Shown piece after piece: positions 9,314-18,337 of a stretch of 64,000 nucleotides of DNA; positions within the stretch are counted from its first letter, which is position 1; each line of letters begins with the position of its first letter. Location of the stretch: positions 912,527-976,526 of the forward strand of contig JAHISV010000005.1 in the NCBI GenBank assembly GCA_018818065.1, in the 5' to 3' direction. Made by a program: the position numbers and the translations under genes. This stretch comes from Bacteroidota bacterium (GTDB taxonomy: Bacteria > Bacteroidota > Ignavibacteria > Ignavibacteriales > Melioribacteraceae). The notes beneath the pieces are model-generated. The model was given only the letters and a program-made list of their open reading frames with translations, did not search any database and had not been told where the DNA came from.

Positions 9314-9693
9314 TACTCGCTTACCGCCACTTCAACTTCCTTGCTTTGCCAGAAACCATGTTTTGTACAATATGATGTAGCCTGCAATTTCATGTTCTTG
9401 GCAGGTACCACATAAAAATCAACTTCAGCATGAGCTGGTGCATTACCAAAGGCACCTGATTCAAAGTTGGCCTGACCCAGCATCTTTTCGCCATTATACA
9501 ATTGCATGTAAGAGATGAAATGATCAAAATCATCAGGATGCATATACTCATTTCCCATCTTCACTTTTACCTTAAAGGGTTCTCCCTTTTTGGCGTTTGC
9601 TTCGCAATGCACAAATGGTGTGTGTCTGTCGTAGTAGTCTTTTTTGCCCTCTTTTTCAAAAGTTGAAGCGTCGACGTATTCATTTACTTTCAT
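9313..9693 (-). CDS. Class II superoxide reductase (neelaredoxin-like)
   Basis: 126 residues. It reduces superoxide to peroxide at a mononuclear iron held by four His and one Cys. Candidate ligands: H in DRHTPF, H in YMHPDD, H in DDFDHF, C and H in YCTKHGFW. The N-terminal desulforedoxin FeCys4 domain of class I enzymes is absent. The usual Glu-Lys pair before the first ligand is Asp-Arg here, a conservative change of residues that steer superoxide to the iron. Suggests an anaerobe or microaerophile. It has its own promoter region in the 220-bp gap to 9915. Confidence 0.87.
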   Translation of the reverse strand: MKVNEYVDASTFEKEGKKDYYDRHTPFVHCEANAKKGEPFKVKVKMGNEYMHPDDFDHFISYMQLYNGEKMLGQANFESGAFGNAPAHAEVDFYVVPAKNMKLQATSYCTKHGFWQSKEVEVAVSE

Positions 9694-9914
9694 AAAGCTC
9701 TCCGTAAGTTTTTATTTCTGTATTAACGTTTAGATATGATAACAATATAAAGGCTTAATTATGCTAAAAGGTTCCAAACATCTTTTTAAAAACTACGGAA
9801 TCACATTAAATAAGCCAAGTACATTTTAGACTAAGAGTTTGTGTTCAATAAACACCTTGAGGTTTTGAATAATTATGTTATTTTAGAAGCAACTCTAACA
9901 GATGAGGTATAAAA

Positions 9915-10601
9915 TTGGAACTGATAGTTGACATTGAAACTTGTGGTGTTGAGCTGGAGAGTCTAGCTGAATCCCAACAGGAATATCTTCTCAGAGCTGC
10001 TGAGAAAGAATGTGATGAAACTGTAAAGGCCGAAAAGATGGATGACGCAAAACGTTACCTGAGTCTTTATCCTTTTACCGCTGAGCTCGTGACAATTGCT
10101 TTCCTTAATATTGATAGTGGCCGGACCTTTGTCCTTTGTAACAGCGATAAGGATGAAAACCTCTTAATTGAGGAGAAGAAGATAAAATACAAGATGGCAA
10201 CTGAAGAAACTATGTTGAAGTCATTCTGGCATTATGTTAAGCAATCCAAACGGATAATAACTTTTAAGGGACGCACTTTCGATTTACCATTTCTATATAT
10301 GCGTTCCGCCATGAAAAAGATTAAACCCACAAAAAACCTTCTGGGTAACAGATTCGATACAAAATCTCACCTGGACTTGCTGGAACAGTTTACTTATTAC
10401 GGTGTTACGAGGAAATTCAATCTCGACTTTTACTGCCATGCTTTCGGAATAGAATCACCAAAAGGTAAGGGGATTACCGGCATGGAAGTTAAAGAACTAT
10501 TCAAGGCCGGCAAAACAAAAGAAATTGGAGTCTATTGCGCTGATGATGTCAGGGCAACTTTTGAGCTTTACAAAATTTGGGAAGAATATTTGAAAAATTA
10601 A
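9915..10601 (+). CDS. DEDD-type 3'-5' exonuclease (RNase H-like fold)
   Basis: 228 residues, TTG start. The N-terminus LIVDIETCG carries the Exo I motif (DxE), TFKGRTFDLPFLYMRS is Exo II with its Asp, and YCADDVRATFELYKIW gives the Exo III aspartates. The arrangement matches the stand-alone PolB-like exonuclease or YprB-type ribonuclease H-like proteins. It probably trims DNA or RNA 3' ends, with repair or RNA metabolism as candidate roles. No nearby gene narrows the function. Confidence 0.8.
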   Translation: MELIVDIETCGVELESLAESQQEYLLRAAEKECDETVKAEKMDDAKRYLSLYPFTAELVTIAFLNIDSGRTFVLCNSDKDENLLIEEKKIKYKMATEETMLKSFWHYVKQSKRIITFKGRTFDLPFLYMRSAMKKIKPTKNLLGNRFDTKSHLDLLEQFTYYGVTRKFNLDFYCHAFGIESPKGKGITGMEVKELFKAGKTKEIGVYCADDVRATFELYKIWEEYLKN

Positions 10602-10989
10602 GTTCTCTTCGCAATTAGTAGAGCTGTATTCTGAATTACATTTTACTAAAGGAATTCAATTAAATTTTGCCCTGCTGAGCTGCAAGACGAGGTACCTCCA
10701 GGTGTTCCCCAACGCAGATTTACTAAGTATAAAAACAATTGCTTAGCCTTCTTTTATATTAAAAATTTTCTTGTTTAGCTTAAATTATAAGTCCCAATTT
10801 ATGAGAGAAAAACCTATTAGTGCTTAATAATTACTATATATTATCCGAATTTCTTTACTGAGCCATATAAAAATTGATATATAAATATTGTTATGGTATA
10901 TTTCGTTAATTTTTTTTTCATACGATATCCTTTCCTGTCAACTCAAATGAAGAAATTGTCTGTTTTTACTATTATTTAATGGAGTTTCA
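10602..10989. other. 388-bp intergenic region before the gldKLMN-like operon
   Basis: No ORF, tRNA or convincing terminator was found. The right half is very AT-rich and probably holds the promoter of the operon that begins at 10990 (GGAG sits 6 bases before its GTG start). No known riboswitch or repeat was recognised. Confidence 0.4.
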
Positions 10990-12228
10990 GTGAAATATTT
11001 ATACATATTTTTTCTGTTTAACCTATTTGTTATCTGCCAACCCAGGGGTTATGATTTTCTGGAAATTAATCATTCCAATGAACCATATAAGTATGGAAGA
11101 TCTAATTCGTTTTCGGAAATTAACCAGAACTCCCTGATTAAGAATCTTGTAGTTTCTACTATGATAGCAGGTGAAACTGAAAAACTCTCTGAGAGTTTCA
11201 ATATTGGAATAACAGAGGTCTCAATTAGGCAGTACCAGGAATTTTTGTTGGATTTAGCAGAACTAATTGATTCGAATAGTTTTATGACTTCATTAGAGAG
11301 TAGGGGCAATACATTCCAAAGCAACAAGCAAATCAAGAATTTTCTTGATGTTTTTATTAGGAACGTAGGTGACACCATAATGATTGGTGAAACCTATTAT
11401 ACTATTTCTCATTCTCCGGGTAAAAAACAAAGCAAAGAATCTCCTCCCATTTTAGGAATATCTTTCTTTAATGAAAGTGGTAAAAACTATCTCAGCCTTG
11501 ATGGGTTCCAGACCGGTGGGGAGTTTAATACAACCAGTGATGGTAAAAGGTTTTTAGAAGAAGCAAAGGATATACTCTGGAACGCAAGTCAGGATACTAG
11601 CCAATACAGAAAAAATGAATTGCTTTTATGGTTATACTTATTGCCCTACGATCCGGATGATGGCGACAGGACCCAATTATTAAGAACTTTTTACAGCAAT
11701 ACTATTGAAGACGATCAAGACGATTTAGACCTTCCTGTTTCAGGAATAGATTGGGCATCTGCAATGATCTTTGCCCTTTTTTATGACTGTAGTCTTCCAA
11801 CTGATCTTGAGCACGAAACAGCCTGTCGTCATAGAAAGAACAAAGAATTTAGAGAAGATGTGGATTATCCATGGGACGGAGACGTTCTTGGAGAATATGA
11901 TCCAGTCTGTAAAAAGACATTTAAGGCCTCCTTCAGTAGAAAGAAGAAGCTGAATTTTGTAGAAGATGATACTTTTCTACAAGACAATGAACTATACCAT
12001 TTAGCGGGCAATGTAAGTGAGTGGATATACAATGATTACACGAAAGATCTTGATATAATATACGCGCAGAGAAATGATCTCAATTTTCATACAGATTTAT
12101 TAAAAGCATTTAAGGTCACCAGAGGTGGAAGTTATAAAGACGCGCTATATTTTCTCCGTAATGATATTAGATTGAAAATAAGCGCATTGCATCGTGATAT
12201 AACTATTGGATTCAGGATTGTAAAATGA
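10990..12228 (+). CDS. GldK-like protein (formylglycine-enzyme fold, T9SS ring component)
   Basis: 412 residues, GTG start with a GGAG ribosome-binding site. An N-terminal signal segment (residues 1-16) ends at a Cys, but FVIC is a poor lipobox, so lipidation is uncertain. The rest follows the SUMF1/FGE fold: ITEVSIRQYQEFL, PVSGIDWASAMIFALFYDCSLPTDLEHETACR, YPWDGD, LYHLAGNVSEWIYND and a C-terminus RGGSYKDALYFLRNDIR...IGFRIVK. That C-terminus matches GldK/GldJ ('RGGSWKDvaYFl...IGFR') better than true sulfatase-modifying enzymes. The following genes fit GldL, GldM and GldN in size and order, which supports the call. GldK forms a periplasmic ring with GldN under the outer membrane. Confidence 0.8.
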   Translation: MKYLYIFFLFNLFVICQPRGYDFLEINHSNEPYKYGRSNSFSEINQNSLIKNLVVSTMIAGETEKLSESFNIGITEVSIRQYQEFLLDLAELIDSNSFMTSLESRGNTFQSNKQIKNFLDVFIRNVGDTIMIGETYYTISHSPGKKQSKESPPILGISFFNESGKNYLSLDGFQTGGEFNTTSDGKRFLEEAKDILWNASQDTSQYRKNELLLWLYLLPYDPDDGDRTQLLRTFYSNTIEDDQDDLDLPVSGIDWASAMIFALFYDCSLPTDLEHETACRHRKNKEFREDVDYPWDGDVLGEYDPVCKKTFKASFSRKKKLNFVEDDTFLQDNELYHLAGNVSEWIYNDYTKDLDIIYAQRNDLNFHTDLLKAFKVTRGGSYKDALYFLRNDIRLKISALHRDITIGFRIVK

Positions 12229-12243
12229 GAAGTGGAGTAGATA

Positions 12244-12939
12244 ATGCCGTTATCGTTAGGTGACATTGGATTCATCATACTTAGTATCTGCCTTGTTCTA
12301 ATTATAGGAGGTTATTTTTCTTGGTGGTCCGCACAAAAAAAACTTGGTGTAAGTAAGAAAGAGATAAAAATATTCAGGTATATCCTTGAAGATTTACTTC
12401 CAAATAAAAGTGTATATCTTGGTGGGATAATAGTAATGTTTGGTGCCGCGGCAAAAATCCTTCCCGAAATTGTTGATTTTGATGAAGGTATTGGGCTTAG
12501 TATAATATTCTACGGATTATTGACGGAAGGCATTGTACTCTTTCTCATGTTTATCGTTAATGAACCGCAAACTAAAAATGGAAATGGAGTTACTCAGGTT
12601 ATAGACATTGAACCTGTTGTAAATGGATTAAATGATCTAAATAAAAATTTCAACAGAATCCTGCCGAATATTTCCAGCCTCAGTTCTGAAAATACCAGGG
12701 AGATCTCACATAACTTTGATTCTCTAGCCCTGGAGCTGCAAGAATTAATTAGAGAAATTAAAACTGCTGATCAAAAGAACAATGAAGTTTTGAAAGAAAA
12801 TGTTAAAGAGCTGATTGCCGTGATTAAAGATAGCAAGATAGCCAACAATGATGACATAAGGGAAAATACCAGAATAATACTGAACCTTAAAAACAAGATT
12901 GATTCTTTTCTGGAATCCCTTAAAAAAGCATTGAGTTAA
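12244..12939 (+). CDS. GldL-like inner-membrane motor protein with extra N-terminal helix
   Basis: 231 residues. Segments NKSVYLGGIIVMFGAAAKILPEI (about 54-76) and GLSIIFYGLLTEGIVLFLMFIVNEP (about 84-108) match the two GldL helices ('YGfGAaivIiGAlFKI' and 'GLivEAaIFfisafepP'), including the membrane-embedded glutamate (E95) used for proton flow in GldL. A coiled-coil tail (about 120-231) also fits. Unlike ordinary GldL there is an additional hydrophobic segment at residues 7-27. In T9SS, GldL with GldM turns proton motive force into mechanical work for secretion or gliding. It lies 15 bp after the GldK-like gene and 3 bp before the next. Confidence 0.78.
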   Translation: MPLSLGDIGFIILSICLVLIIGGYFSWWSAQKKLGVSKKEIKIFRYILEDLLPNKSVYLGGIIVMFGAAAKILPEIVDFDEGIGLSIIFYGLLTEGIVLFLMFIVNEPQTKNGNGVTQVIDIEPVVNGLNDLNKNFNRILPNISSLSSENTREISHNFDSLALELQELIREIKTADQKNNEVLKENVKELIAVIKDSKIANNDDIRENTRIILNLKNKIDSFLESLKKALS

Positions 12940-12942
12940 AAA

Positions 12943-14382
12943 GTGAATAAAAATACTTTAAAAGTTCGTTTTTATTACATGCTAATCGTGTATATACTAT
13001 TTGTCTCCTACTATGTCGTAGAAAAGGGTATAATAATAAGTAAAGATAATAATGCCTGGGCTCAGGAGAGGATTGAAGACGTCAACATTGCAATTCATAA
13101 CCTGGATAATTTTTTCAGAGATGAAAACTCTATAATTCAAATCAGAGAAGAGCTAGGTGATAAATTTGAAAATTTTAATGCAAATTTAGGTCTACTGAGA
13201 ATGTTTTGGAAAGATTCGGTGAATGATAAACCGGGTATTTATAAACGACTAAATATACTTTACGAAAAAATTGAAAAGAATAATGAAATTGTAAAAAAAA
13301 CCTTCCCTGATATTAAGTTCATTACACAGTCCTTTAAGCAATTTTTCGGGGATAGCTGCTTTATTTACCAATTAAAAGATTTCGACGATGAAAAAGGTTG
13401 GATAGAGACTAAATCTATTTCACCCAAAAAGCTTGGTTGGGATATAGAAAGTGATGAATACCCTCAACCTTTTGTTGCAATAATAATATTCACAAATCTT
13501 TTCGAAAAACTGTTACACAAAACTTTTGAAGAAGTAAATTTATCCATAGATCCTCAGGGCTATTCTTTCGCGCAAGGTAAATATCGCTTAAATAAAAATT
13601 ACTTTTACCAAAACGAGCCTAAAGAAATTACAGTTCATCGGGTTTTGGGGAAACTTATCCCGGACTCAATTAAAATAATGCAGATTAATAATGGAAGAAA
13701 AACTCCATTGTTGTCTCAGCAATTTTATAAAGTTGGAGAAAGAATTTCTTTCCCAAACCTTAAACCAGGTAATTATGATATAGTAGTGAGTGAAAAAGGA
13801 TTTGACGAGTATAAGTCGAATCTTAACTTTGTTGTCTTCGACGATAATGTTGTTATTGAAAAAGGAGCAATATTCTTTAATGGACTGAGAAGAGTAATTA
13901 AGGCATATAGTGGACCTCTTTCAACTACAGATACATGTACATACTTTTTAAATCAGGATAATTCATGGCAATATATTCAATTCAGCCCTGACGAGAGTCC
14001 TAAAAGGTACCAGATAAGAGTATTACCGATTCCAAAAGGGAATTCCGATTTAAAGATATTTTTTGCCAACAAGGAGGTTTTACTTAACTCAAATTCGAAC
14101 GTATTTGAATTTGAATACTCCATAAGGAAAACTCACGAAGTTTTATTCACGGTTCGTGGTTCCATCGATAATGAATATTTCAAGTATGTGATGGGGGAAC
14201 AAAAGCCAATTACCATTACTAAGATTTCGACGAAGGATAACGAAGATATCAAGGTTTATCGGAATGAAGTTAAATTAAGATTTGACCAATTATTTGATGC
14301 AGTTAATGAGGATTTTTACAGTATTAAGGTTTATTTAAGTGATAATACAAATTACCTATTTAAAATAGAGAATAAAAAATGA
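12943..14382 (+). CDS. GldM-like periplasm-spanning motor protein (divergent)
   Basis: 479 residues, GTG start. One N-terminal membrane helix (about 6-27) is preceded by basic residues, and the rest is periplasmic: a helical section (about 35-150), then beta-rich repeats (for example PLLSQQFYKVGERISFPNLKPGNYDIVVSEKGF). GldM has the same design, a single helix followed by a helical D1 and several beta domains, and a similar length (about 510). Sequence identity is not obvious by eye, so the call depends on position between the GldL-like and GldN-like genes and on architecture. It overlaps the next gene by 4 bp. Confidence 0.6.
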   Translation: MNKNTLKVRFYYMLIVYILFVSYYVVEKGIIISKDNNAWAQERIEDVNIAIHNLDNFFRDENSIIQIREELGDKFENFNANLGLLRMFWKDSVNDKPGIYKRLNILYEKIEKNNEIVKKTFPDIKFITQSFKQFFGDSCFIYQLKDFDDEKGWIETKSISPKKLGWDIESDEYPQPFVAIIIFTNLFEKLLHKTFEEVNLSIDPQGYSFAQGKYRLNKNYFYQNEPKEITVHRVLGKLIPDSIKIMQINNGRKTPLLSQQFYKVGERISFPNLKPGNYDIVVSEKGFDEYKSNLNFVVFDDNVVIEKGAIFFNGLRRVIKAYSGPLSTTDTCTYFLNQDNSWQYIQFSPDESPKRYQIRVLPIPKGNSDLKIFFANKEVLLNSNSNVFEFEYSIRKTHEVLFTVRGSIDNEYFKYVMGEQKPITITKISTKDNEDIKVYRNEVKLRFDQLFDAVNEDFYSIKVYLSDNTNYLFKIENKK

Positions 14383-15320
14383 GAATTATTTATAGCCTAC
14401 TTGTAGCATTTTGCGTAATAGGAAATTATGGAATATATGGTCAAATTAAAATTGAGAACGAACAAAGTCTGGAGAAGCTTATTCTGTTCGAAATTGATAA
14501 CGGCAAGGACTTTTTCGGAAAAAATTATTCGGAAGATTTTTGGGATTGGAAAAATGAAAATAAAATTGGAGCGGCTGACTTTAATTTGCCATTTTTTGTT
14601 CTTCTAAAAGCAGGAGAAAATAATAAGCTTATTGTTCACGAAAATTTTGATTTCTTTAACTCGAAACTAGGCTGTACTGATAAAGACATTAAAAGTACGA
14701 TGGGTCTTCTTTTTAATAATTTTTCAGAAGTTTATTCCTATTCAGATGATATTGATAGCATGGTAACGCATACTTCTCTAAGGCAGACTTGGAAAAAGAA
14801 TTTTAACAAGATCTTTAATTTAACAGAACCCTACAAGATCAAACCTGAATCTGATGAATTGGATGATAATGAAATAAACGTATACAACGATATTAAATCT
14901 TTTGACAAGAATTCACTTCGGCAAATATATCTGGGCTATTATCCTCACTGGGAGGGTTATGATCAAAAAACTATAAGACTTCTCATTTTTCGTTTTGCTG
15001 AAGAAGAGATGGGGAATAAAATTGTAAATAGTGAAAATGAATTTGACTTAAATGCCAATCATGAAAGCTGGTATTGTATTACTCCCTATCGGTTGATTAG
15101 AAACTGTTTTTCCTTATCTTTTCGGAATATGATGGAAAATGTTTATAACAATCCTCTTGATTTTGTTGATCTGGATATATCGGATGATAATTCAAGTCAG
15201 TTGAAAATTATATCTTTAAAAAAGGACGAGGCTCAATTACTGAACGTCTTAAAAGAACATTTGGAATATGTTGAATTTATTTCCAGCGGTGGTTACTACG
15301 TGCCAATTTCAATTGACTAG
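14379..15320 (+). CDS. GldN-like periplasmic protein (divergent)
   Basis: 313 residues with a cleavable signal peptide (about 1-22, ending IYGQ). The size, signal peptide and place as fourth gene of the run fit GldN, which joins GldK in the periplasmic ring. Features that recall GldN are the segments TSLRQTWKKNFNKIFNL early in the protein and LIRNCFSLSFRNMMENVYNNP near the end, similar in layout to the GldN 'ShiWR..dlrek.N.p' and 'mf.syi.KesN.yd' regions. Similarity is weak; without the context it would be hypothetical. It is translationally coupled to the GldM-like gene. Confidence 0.55.
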   Translation: MRIIYSLLVAFCVIGNYGIYGQIKIENEQSLEKLILFEIDNGKDFFGKNYSEDFWDWKNENKIGAADFNLPFFVLLKAGENNKLIVHENFDFFNSKLGCTDKDIKSTMGLLFNNFSEVYSYSDDIDSMVTHTSLRQTWKKNFNKIFNLTEPYKIKPESDELDDNEINVYNDIKSFDKNSLRQIYLGYYPHWEGYDQKTIRLLIFRFAEEEMGNKIVNSENEFDLNANHESWYCITPYRLIRNCFSLSFRNMMENVYNNPLDFVDLDISDDNSSQLKIISLKKDEAQLLNVLKEHLEYVEFISSGGYYVPISID

Positions 15321-15527
15321 TTAAAAAGGGCTTTGATGGAAGTATTGTTTGCAAAACAAAAAACTTGACAGAAGTCTCAATAAGGTTTGCAGTAATCAGT
15401 TCGAGAAAACACAGACGATAATTGTAAAATAACTATTCCATGCTGAATTTACGATTGCAGGCACTGGGGCAACAATTGAAAAACTAGAATGCAGATTCTT
15501 TAATGCTCAGATATGAAGTCGGTAGTT

Positions 15528-17966
15528 TTATTTCAGGTACAACATTTTTCTTGATAGTTTGAATTCTTTTGTAATAATTGAATAATAGTAGACTCCGCTT
15601 GGAAGGTGGGAAGCATTAAAATCTATCGAATAATTGCCGGCTCTTTTTGATTCACTTACAATTATATTAACTATTTCACCCAAAGAGTTATATACGGATA
15701 TAACAACAAAGTCTTCGTTTTTTAGTGAGTAATTTATAACAGTAGAAGGATTAAATGGATTAGGATAATTCTGCTCCAGCCTGTAATTAAGAGCTAAATC
15801 CTCCTCGTAATCAATGTCAGTAACTGAATATGCAATTCTCAAAGGACTGTCACTAACATCAAACAATACCTCATTATTTACTTCGCTGATTTTAACTAAA
15901 GCATTTTCTGAAGGATCCACTGCAACAGACCAGTTATATCTCTTTCTTTGTGCGTTTATGTTGGAGGCAATAGTCATCCAGGAAAATCCATTATCTAAAG
16001 AAAGTTCAATATTTATTTCATCAATTCCTTCACACTCCCATTCAACATCCATAGGATTGTTTTTCTCAATGATTTCTCCGCCATTGGGGAAAGTTAGATC
16101 TAAATATTTTTGACTACCAATAATAAGTTTTGAACTGAATCCAAGAGAAGCAAGCTCTTCTGCAGAATAGACGATTTGATTTTTTGAATTATCGGATAAT
16201 TCCAAGCTGACGAACCAGTTGCCGGTTTTTGAATTTCTGTTAAATTCAATTTCTCCGGACTGACTAAAATTGATAGTGTCAATTTTCTTGATTTTAAGGG
16301 ATTGGTTTCCGCCATTCTCCTCAGGATTAAATATTATATTAATTTCATCTATACCACTTAGGTCATCAGTAGCCGAAATTGTATAGGAAACTATGATATC
16401 ATTTTCTCCGACAAAAATCGAATCTGGTGAGAAATAAAAGTCAACTAGTACAGGAGGAGTGATGTCAGCAGAAGTCCTTAGAAAAAGTGTAGAAGAAATC
16501 CCGAGGTCCTCCAGATCATCTGCTGTGTATGTGATCTTATTCTTCTCATTGTCTTCAATTTCAATGCTTGCTCTCCAAATTCCTTCCTTACTGCTTTTCT
16601 TAAAGGTAAATATATCCGTAATCTGAAAACTAGTGCTGTTAATTTTATCAAATCGGACAGCTTCACCACCACCATTGGAAATTGGTTCAAAGGAAAGGTT
16701 AATTTTACTGATGCCGCTTAAATCATCAGTCGCCCTTAGATCGAAAAGAACAGACAAATCACTACCGGATAGATCAAGAGAATCCGGAGAAAAAGAAAAG
16801 CTTTGCAAAACGGGTGGTGTAATATCTTCCGTGGTAAAGATTTCAAGTGTAGAGTTGTAATTTAATGTTTCTAAGTCCAGGGCAGAATAAATTGTTGAAT
16901 TTCCTTCAACATCCTTTAGGGAAATTGAGGCGTGCCAAATACCTTCTTTAGGGTTATTACCAAAATCCATACTGCCAGTAATGGAGGAATATCCCCCGTT
17001 TATTCTTTTATAGGATTCTGTTTTGCTTCCACCATTTCCCTCCGGGGAAAACTCCAATACAATCTCATCTATTCCACTTATATCATCGATACAACTGATT
17101 GAAAAACCTATTTCGTGCTGACTTTGACTGACATCTATTGCTGCGGGTGAAAAGGAAAAGCCAGTTAATTCAGGTGGTGTTGAATCTACTGTTGAAAAAA
17201 CAGTAAGTGTATTATCAAAACCTGAATCCGCCAGATCATTTGTAGAGTAGGTGATTGAATTTCCTTCAACGTCTTTTAAAGACACGCTAGCATACCATTC
17301 ACCCTCGGAAGGATTATTTCCCAGATCAATTGTACCGGAGAATGTATTAGACGCTCCATTAATCTTTCTTATGGTTTCAGTCTTGCTTCCACCATTTCCG
17401 GAGGGTGAAAAACTCACGGAGACCTCATCAATTCCACTCAAGTTATCACTTGCAGAGATTGCAAAAGAAATTTCGCTATTACCACTAACTAAATCAAAAG
17501 CGGAAGGAGAGAAGGAAAATTCTGTCAGTTCAGGTGGAGTTTCATCAGATTCGGATACAATACTTAAGATTGCATCAATTCCTATGTTTTGCAGATCAGA
17601 TGCCGAATAGGAAATTTCATTACGGTCATTATCAATAATTGTAACGGAAGCTGCCCACTCTCCAAGAACCGGGTTTTTCCCAAAATTAATTTCATCTGAA
17701 ACAGTTGCAGAAGTGCTGTTGATTTTTTTTATCTGGGCAGATTTTTCTCCACCTCCGGCAAGTGACGAAAAACTCACATTAATTTTATCTATTCCACTTG
17801 AATCATCCTCTGCACTTACAGAGAAACTCACTGTTAAGTTTGAACCGGTTATTTTTAAGGACGAAGGTGAAAAAGAAAAGCCCGAAAGACTGGGCGCGGT
17901 TATATCCTGAGAGTAAAATATTGATGAAGATAAGGCGAATAAAAGGAAATAAAATGAATACTTCAT
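15528..17966 (-). CDS. Secreted repeat protein with T9SS type A sorting domain
   Basis: 812 residues. A signal peptide (1-20) is followed by five tandem repeats of about 120 residues, each opening with a 'D(I/E/S)TPPxLxxFSFSPxS' phrase and containing 'DDLSGIDEI...F.P..NGG'. Then comes a domain starting LTFPNGGEIIEKNNPMDVEWE and a C-terminal T9SS type A signal (NYPNPFNPSTVINYSLKN...LPSGVYYYSI). The repeats look like beta-sandwich adhesin or bacterial Ig-like modules. The protein is expected on the cell surface or outside. It lies convergent to the gldKLMN-like operon, so it is a candidate client of that motor. A CRP-like palindrome sits 125 bp upstream of its start. Confidence 0.85.
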   Translation of the reverse strand: MKYSFYFLLFALSSSIFYSQDITAPSLSGFSFSPSSLKITGSNLTVSFSVSAEDDSSGIDKINVSFSSLAGGGEKSAQIKKINSTSATVSDEINFGKNPVLGEWAASVTIIDNDRNEISYSASDLQNIGIDAILSIVSESDETPPELTEFSFSPSAFDLVSGNSEISFAISASDNLSGIDEVSVSFSPSGNGGSKTETIRKINGASNTFSGTIDLGNNPSEGEWYASVSLKDVEGNSITYSTNDLADSGFDNTLTVFSTVDSTPPELTGFSFSPAAIDVSQSQHEIGFSISCIDDISGIDEIVLEFSPEGNGGSKTESYKRINGGYSSITGSMDFGNNPKEGIWHASISLKDVEGNSTIYSALDLETLNYNSTLEIFTTEDITPPVLQSFSFSPDSLDLSGSDLSVLFDLRATDDLSGISKINLSFEPISNGGGEAVRFDKINSTSFQITDIFTFKKSSKEGIWRASIEIEDNEKNKITYTADDLEDLGISSTLFLRTSADITPPVLVDFYFSPDSIFVGENDIIVSYTISATDDLSGIDEINIIFNPEENGGNQSLKIKKIDTINFSQSGEIEFNRNSKTGNWFVSLELSDNSKNQIVYSAEELASLGFSSKLIIGSQKYLDLTFPNGGEIIEKNNPMDVEWECEGIDEINIELSLDNGFSWMTIASNINAQRKRYNWSVAVDPSENALVKISEVNNEVLFDVSDSPLRIAYSVTDIDYEEDLALNYRLEQNYPNPFNPSTVINYSLKNEDFVVISVYNSLGEIVNIIVSESKRAGNYSIDFNASHLPSGVYYYSIITKEFKLSRKMLYLK

Positions 17967-18033
17967 TTTAGTAAGTCCTTCATTCTTTCATTTAAGAAAG
18001 GGATAAAATATTTTAAAATAGCGCCCGAATTTT

Positions 18034-18050
18034 GTCACTGCAACAGTGAC
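18034..18050. promoter_or_regulatory. 17-bp palindrome upstream of the T9SS repeat-protein gene
   Basis: GTCACTG, CAA, CAGTGAC: perfect 7-bp arms with a 3-base centre, about 70 bp before the start at 17966. Reading leftward, TTGCAG and TATTTT spaced 17 bases apart overlap it, so it could be an operator on the promoter. Inference from position. Confidence 0.4.
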
Positions 18051-18090
18051 TTAAGGTAACATGTTATTGCTAATAAATCAAATATATTTT

Positions 18091-18106
18091 TGTGATGTAA
18101 TTCACA
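18091..18106. promoter_or_regulatory. CRP/FNR-family-like binding site
   Basis: TGTGATGTAATTCACA matches the CRP half-sites TGTGA-N6-TCACA exactly. It is 125 bp upstream of the T9SS repeat-protein gene. A CRP/FNR-type activator could control the cargo gene, but such a site can arise by chance and no regulator gene is in the window. Confidence 0.45.
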
Positions 18107-18152
18107 TAAAGAGCGTCACAGATAAACAGTTTAAATTGCGGGGATCTTCCTG

Positions 18153-18197
18153 CTAAGTTCTCTTCACAACGACTATCGTCATATCATCATTTTTATA
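18153..18197 (-). pseudogene. Displaced 3' end of the SpoIIE-type phosphatase gene (left attachment site)
   Basis: Read on the minus strand this encodes KNDDMTIVVVKRT-stop. The intact gene ending at 36500 has the same final 11 residues DDMTIVVVKRT-stop, with synonymous base differences. The 13 bases GTCATATCATCAT at 18178-18190 are identical to 36525-36537. This is what remains when an integrative element carrying its own copy of a gene's last codons recombines into the gene's 3' end: the original tail is pushed to the far side. Confidence 0.82.
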
Positions 18198-18257
18198 AGC
18201 CAATTAGCAACGTAAGTGATTGAAATACAATGTGTTAGGGTTCTGCAAGATCAGCTG

Positions 18258-18278
18258 AGTAACAAATAGGTAACAAAA
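18258..18278 (+). promoter_or_regulatory. Putative integrase arm-type site, left end
   Basis: AGTAACAAA, three bases, GTAACAAAA. The same arrangement occurs at 36380-36400 with only the three middle bases different. Each is roughly 70-145 bp inside its 13-bp core. A direct pair of GTAACAAA repeats at both ends fits arm sites for the integrase N-terminal domain. Confidence 0.6.
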
Positions 18279-18337
18279 TTGTTAAAAAATAGCCTATTTT
18301 TACCTGAAAACGGAAAAAATTAGTAATTGCAACGCTT

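Noticed and set aside
10990-12228. Annotation as sulfatase-modifying formylglycine-generating enzyme
   Set aside because: The fold is shared, but the C-terminal RGGSYKD...YFL...IGFR pattern and the following GldL-like gene point to GldK. No sulfatase gene is nearby.
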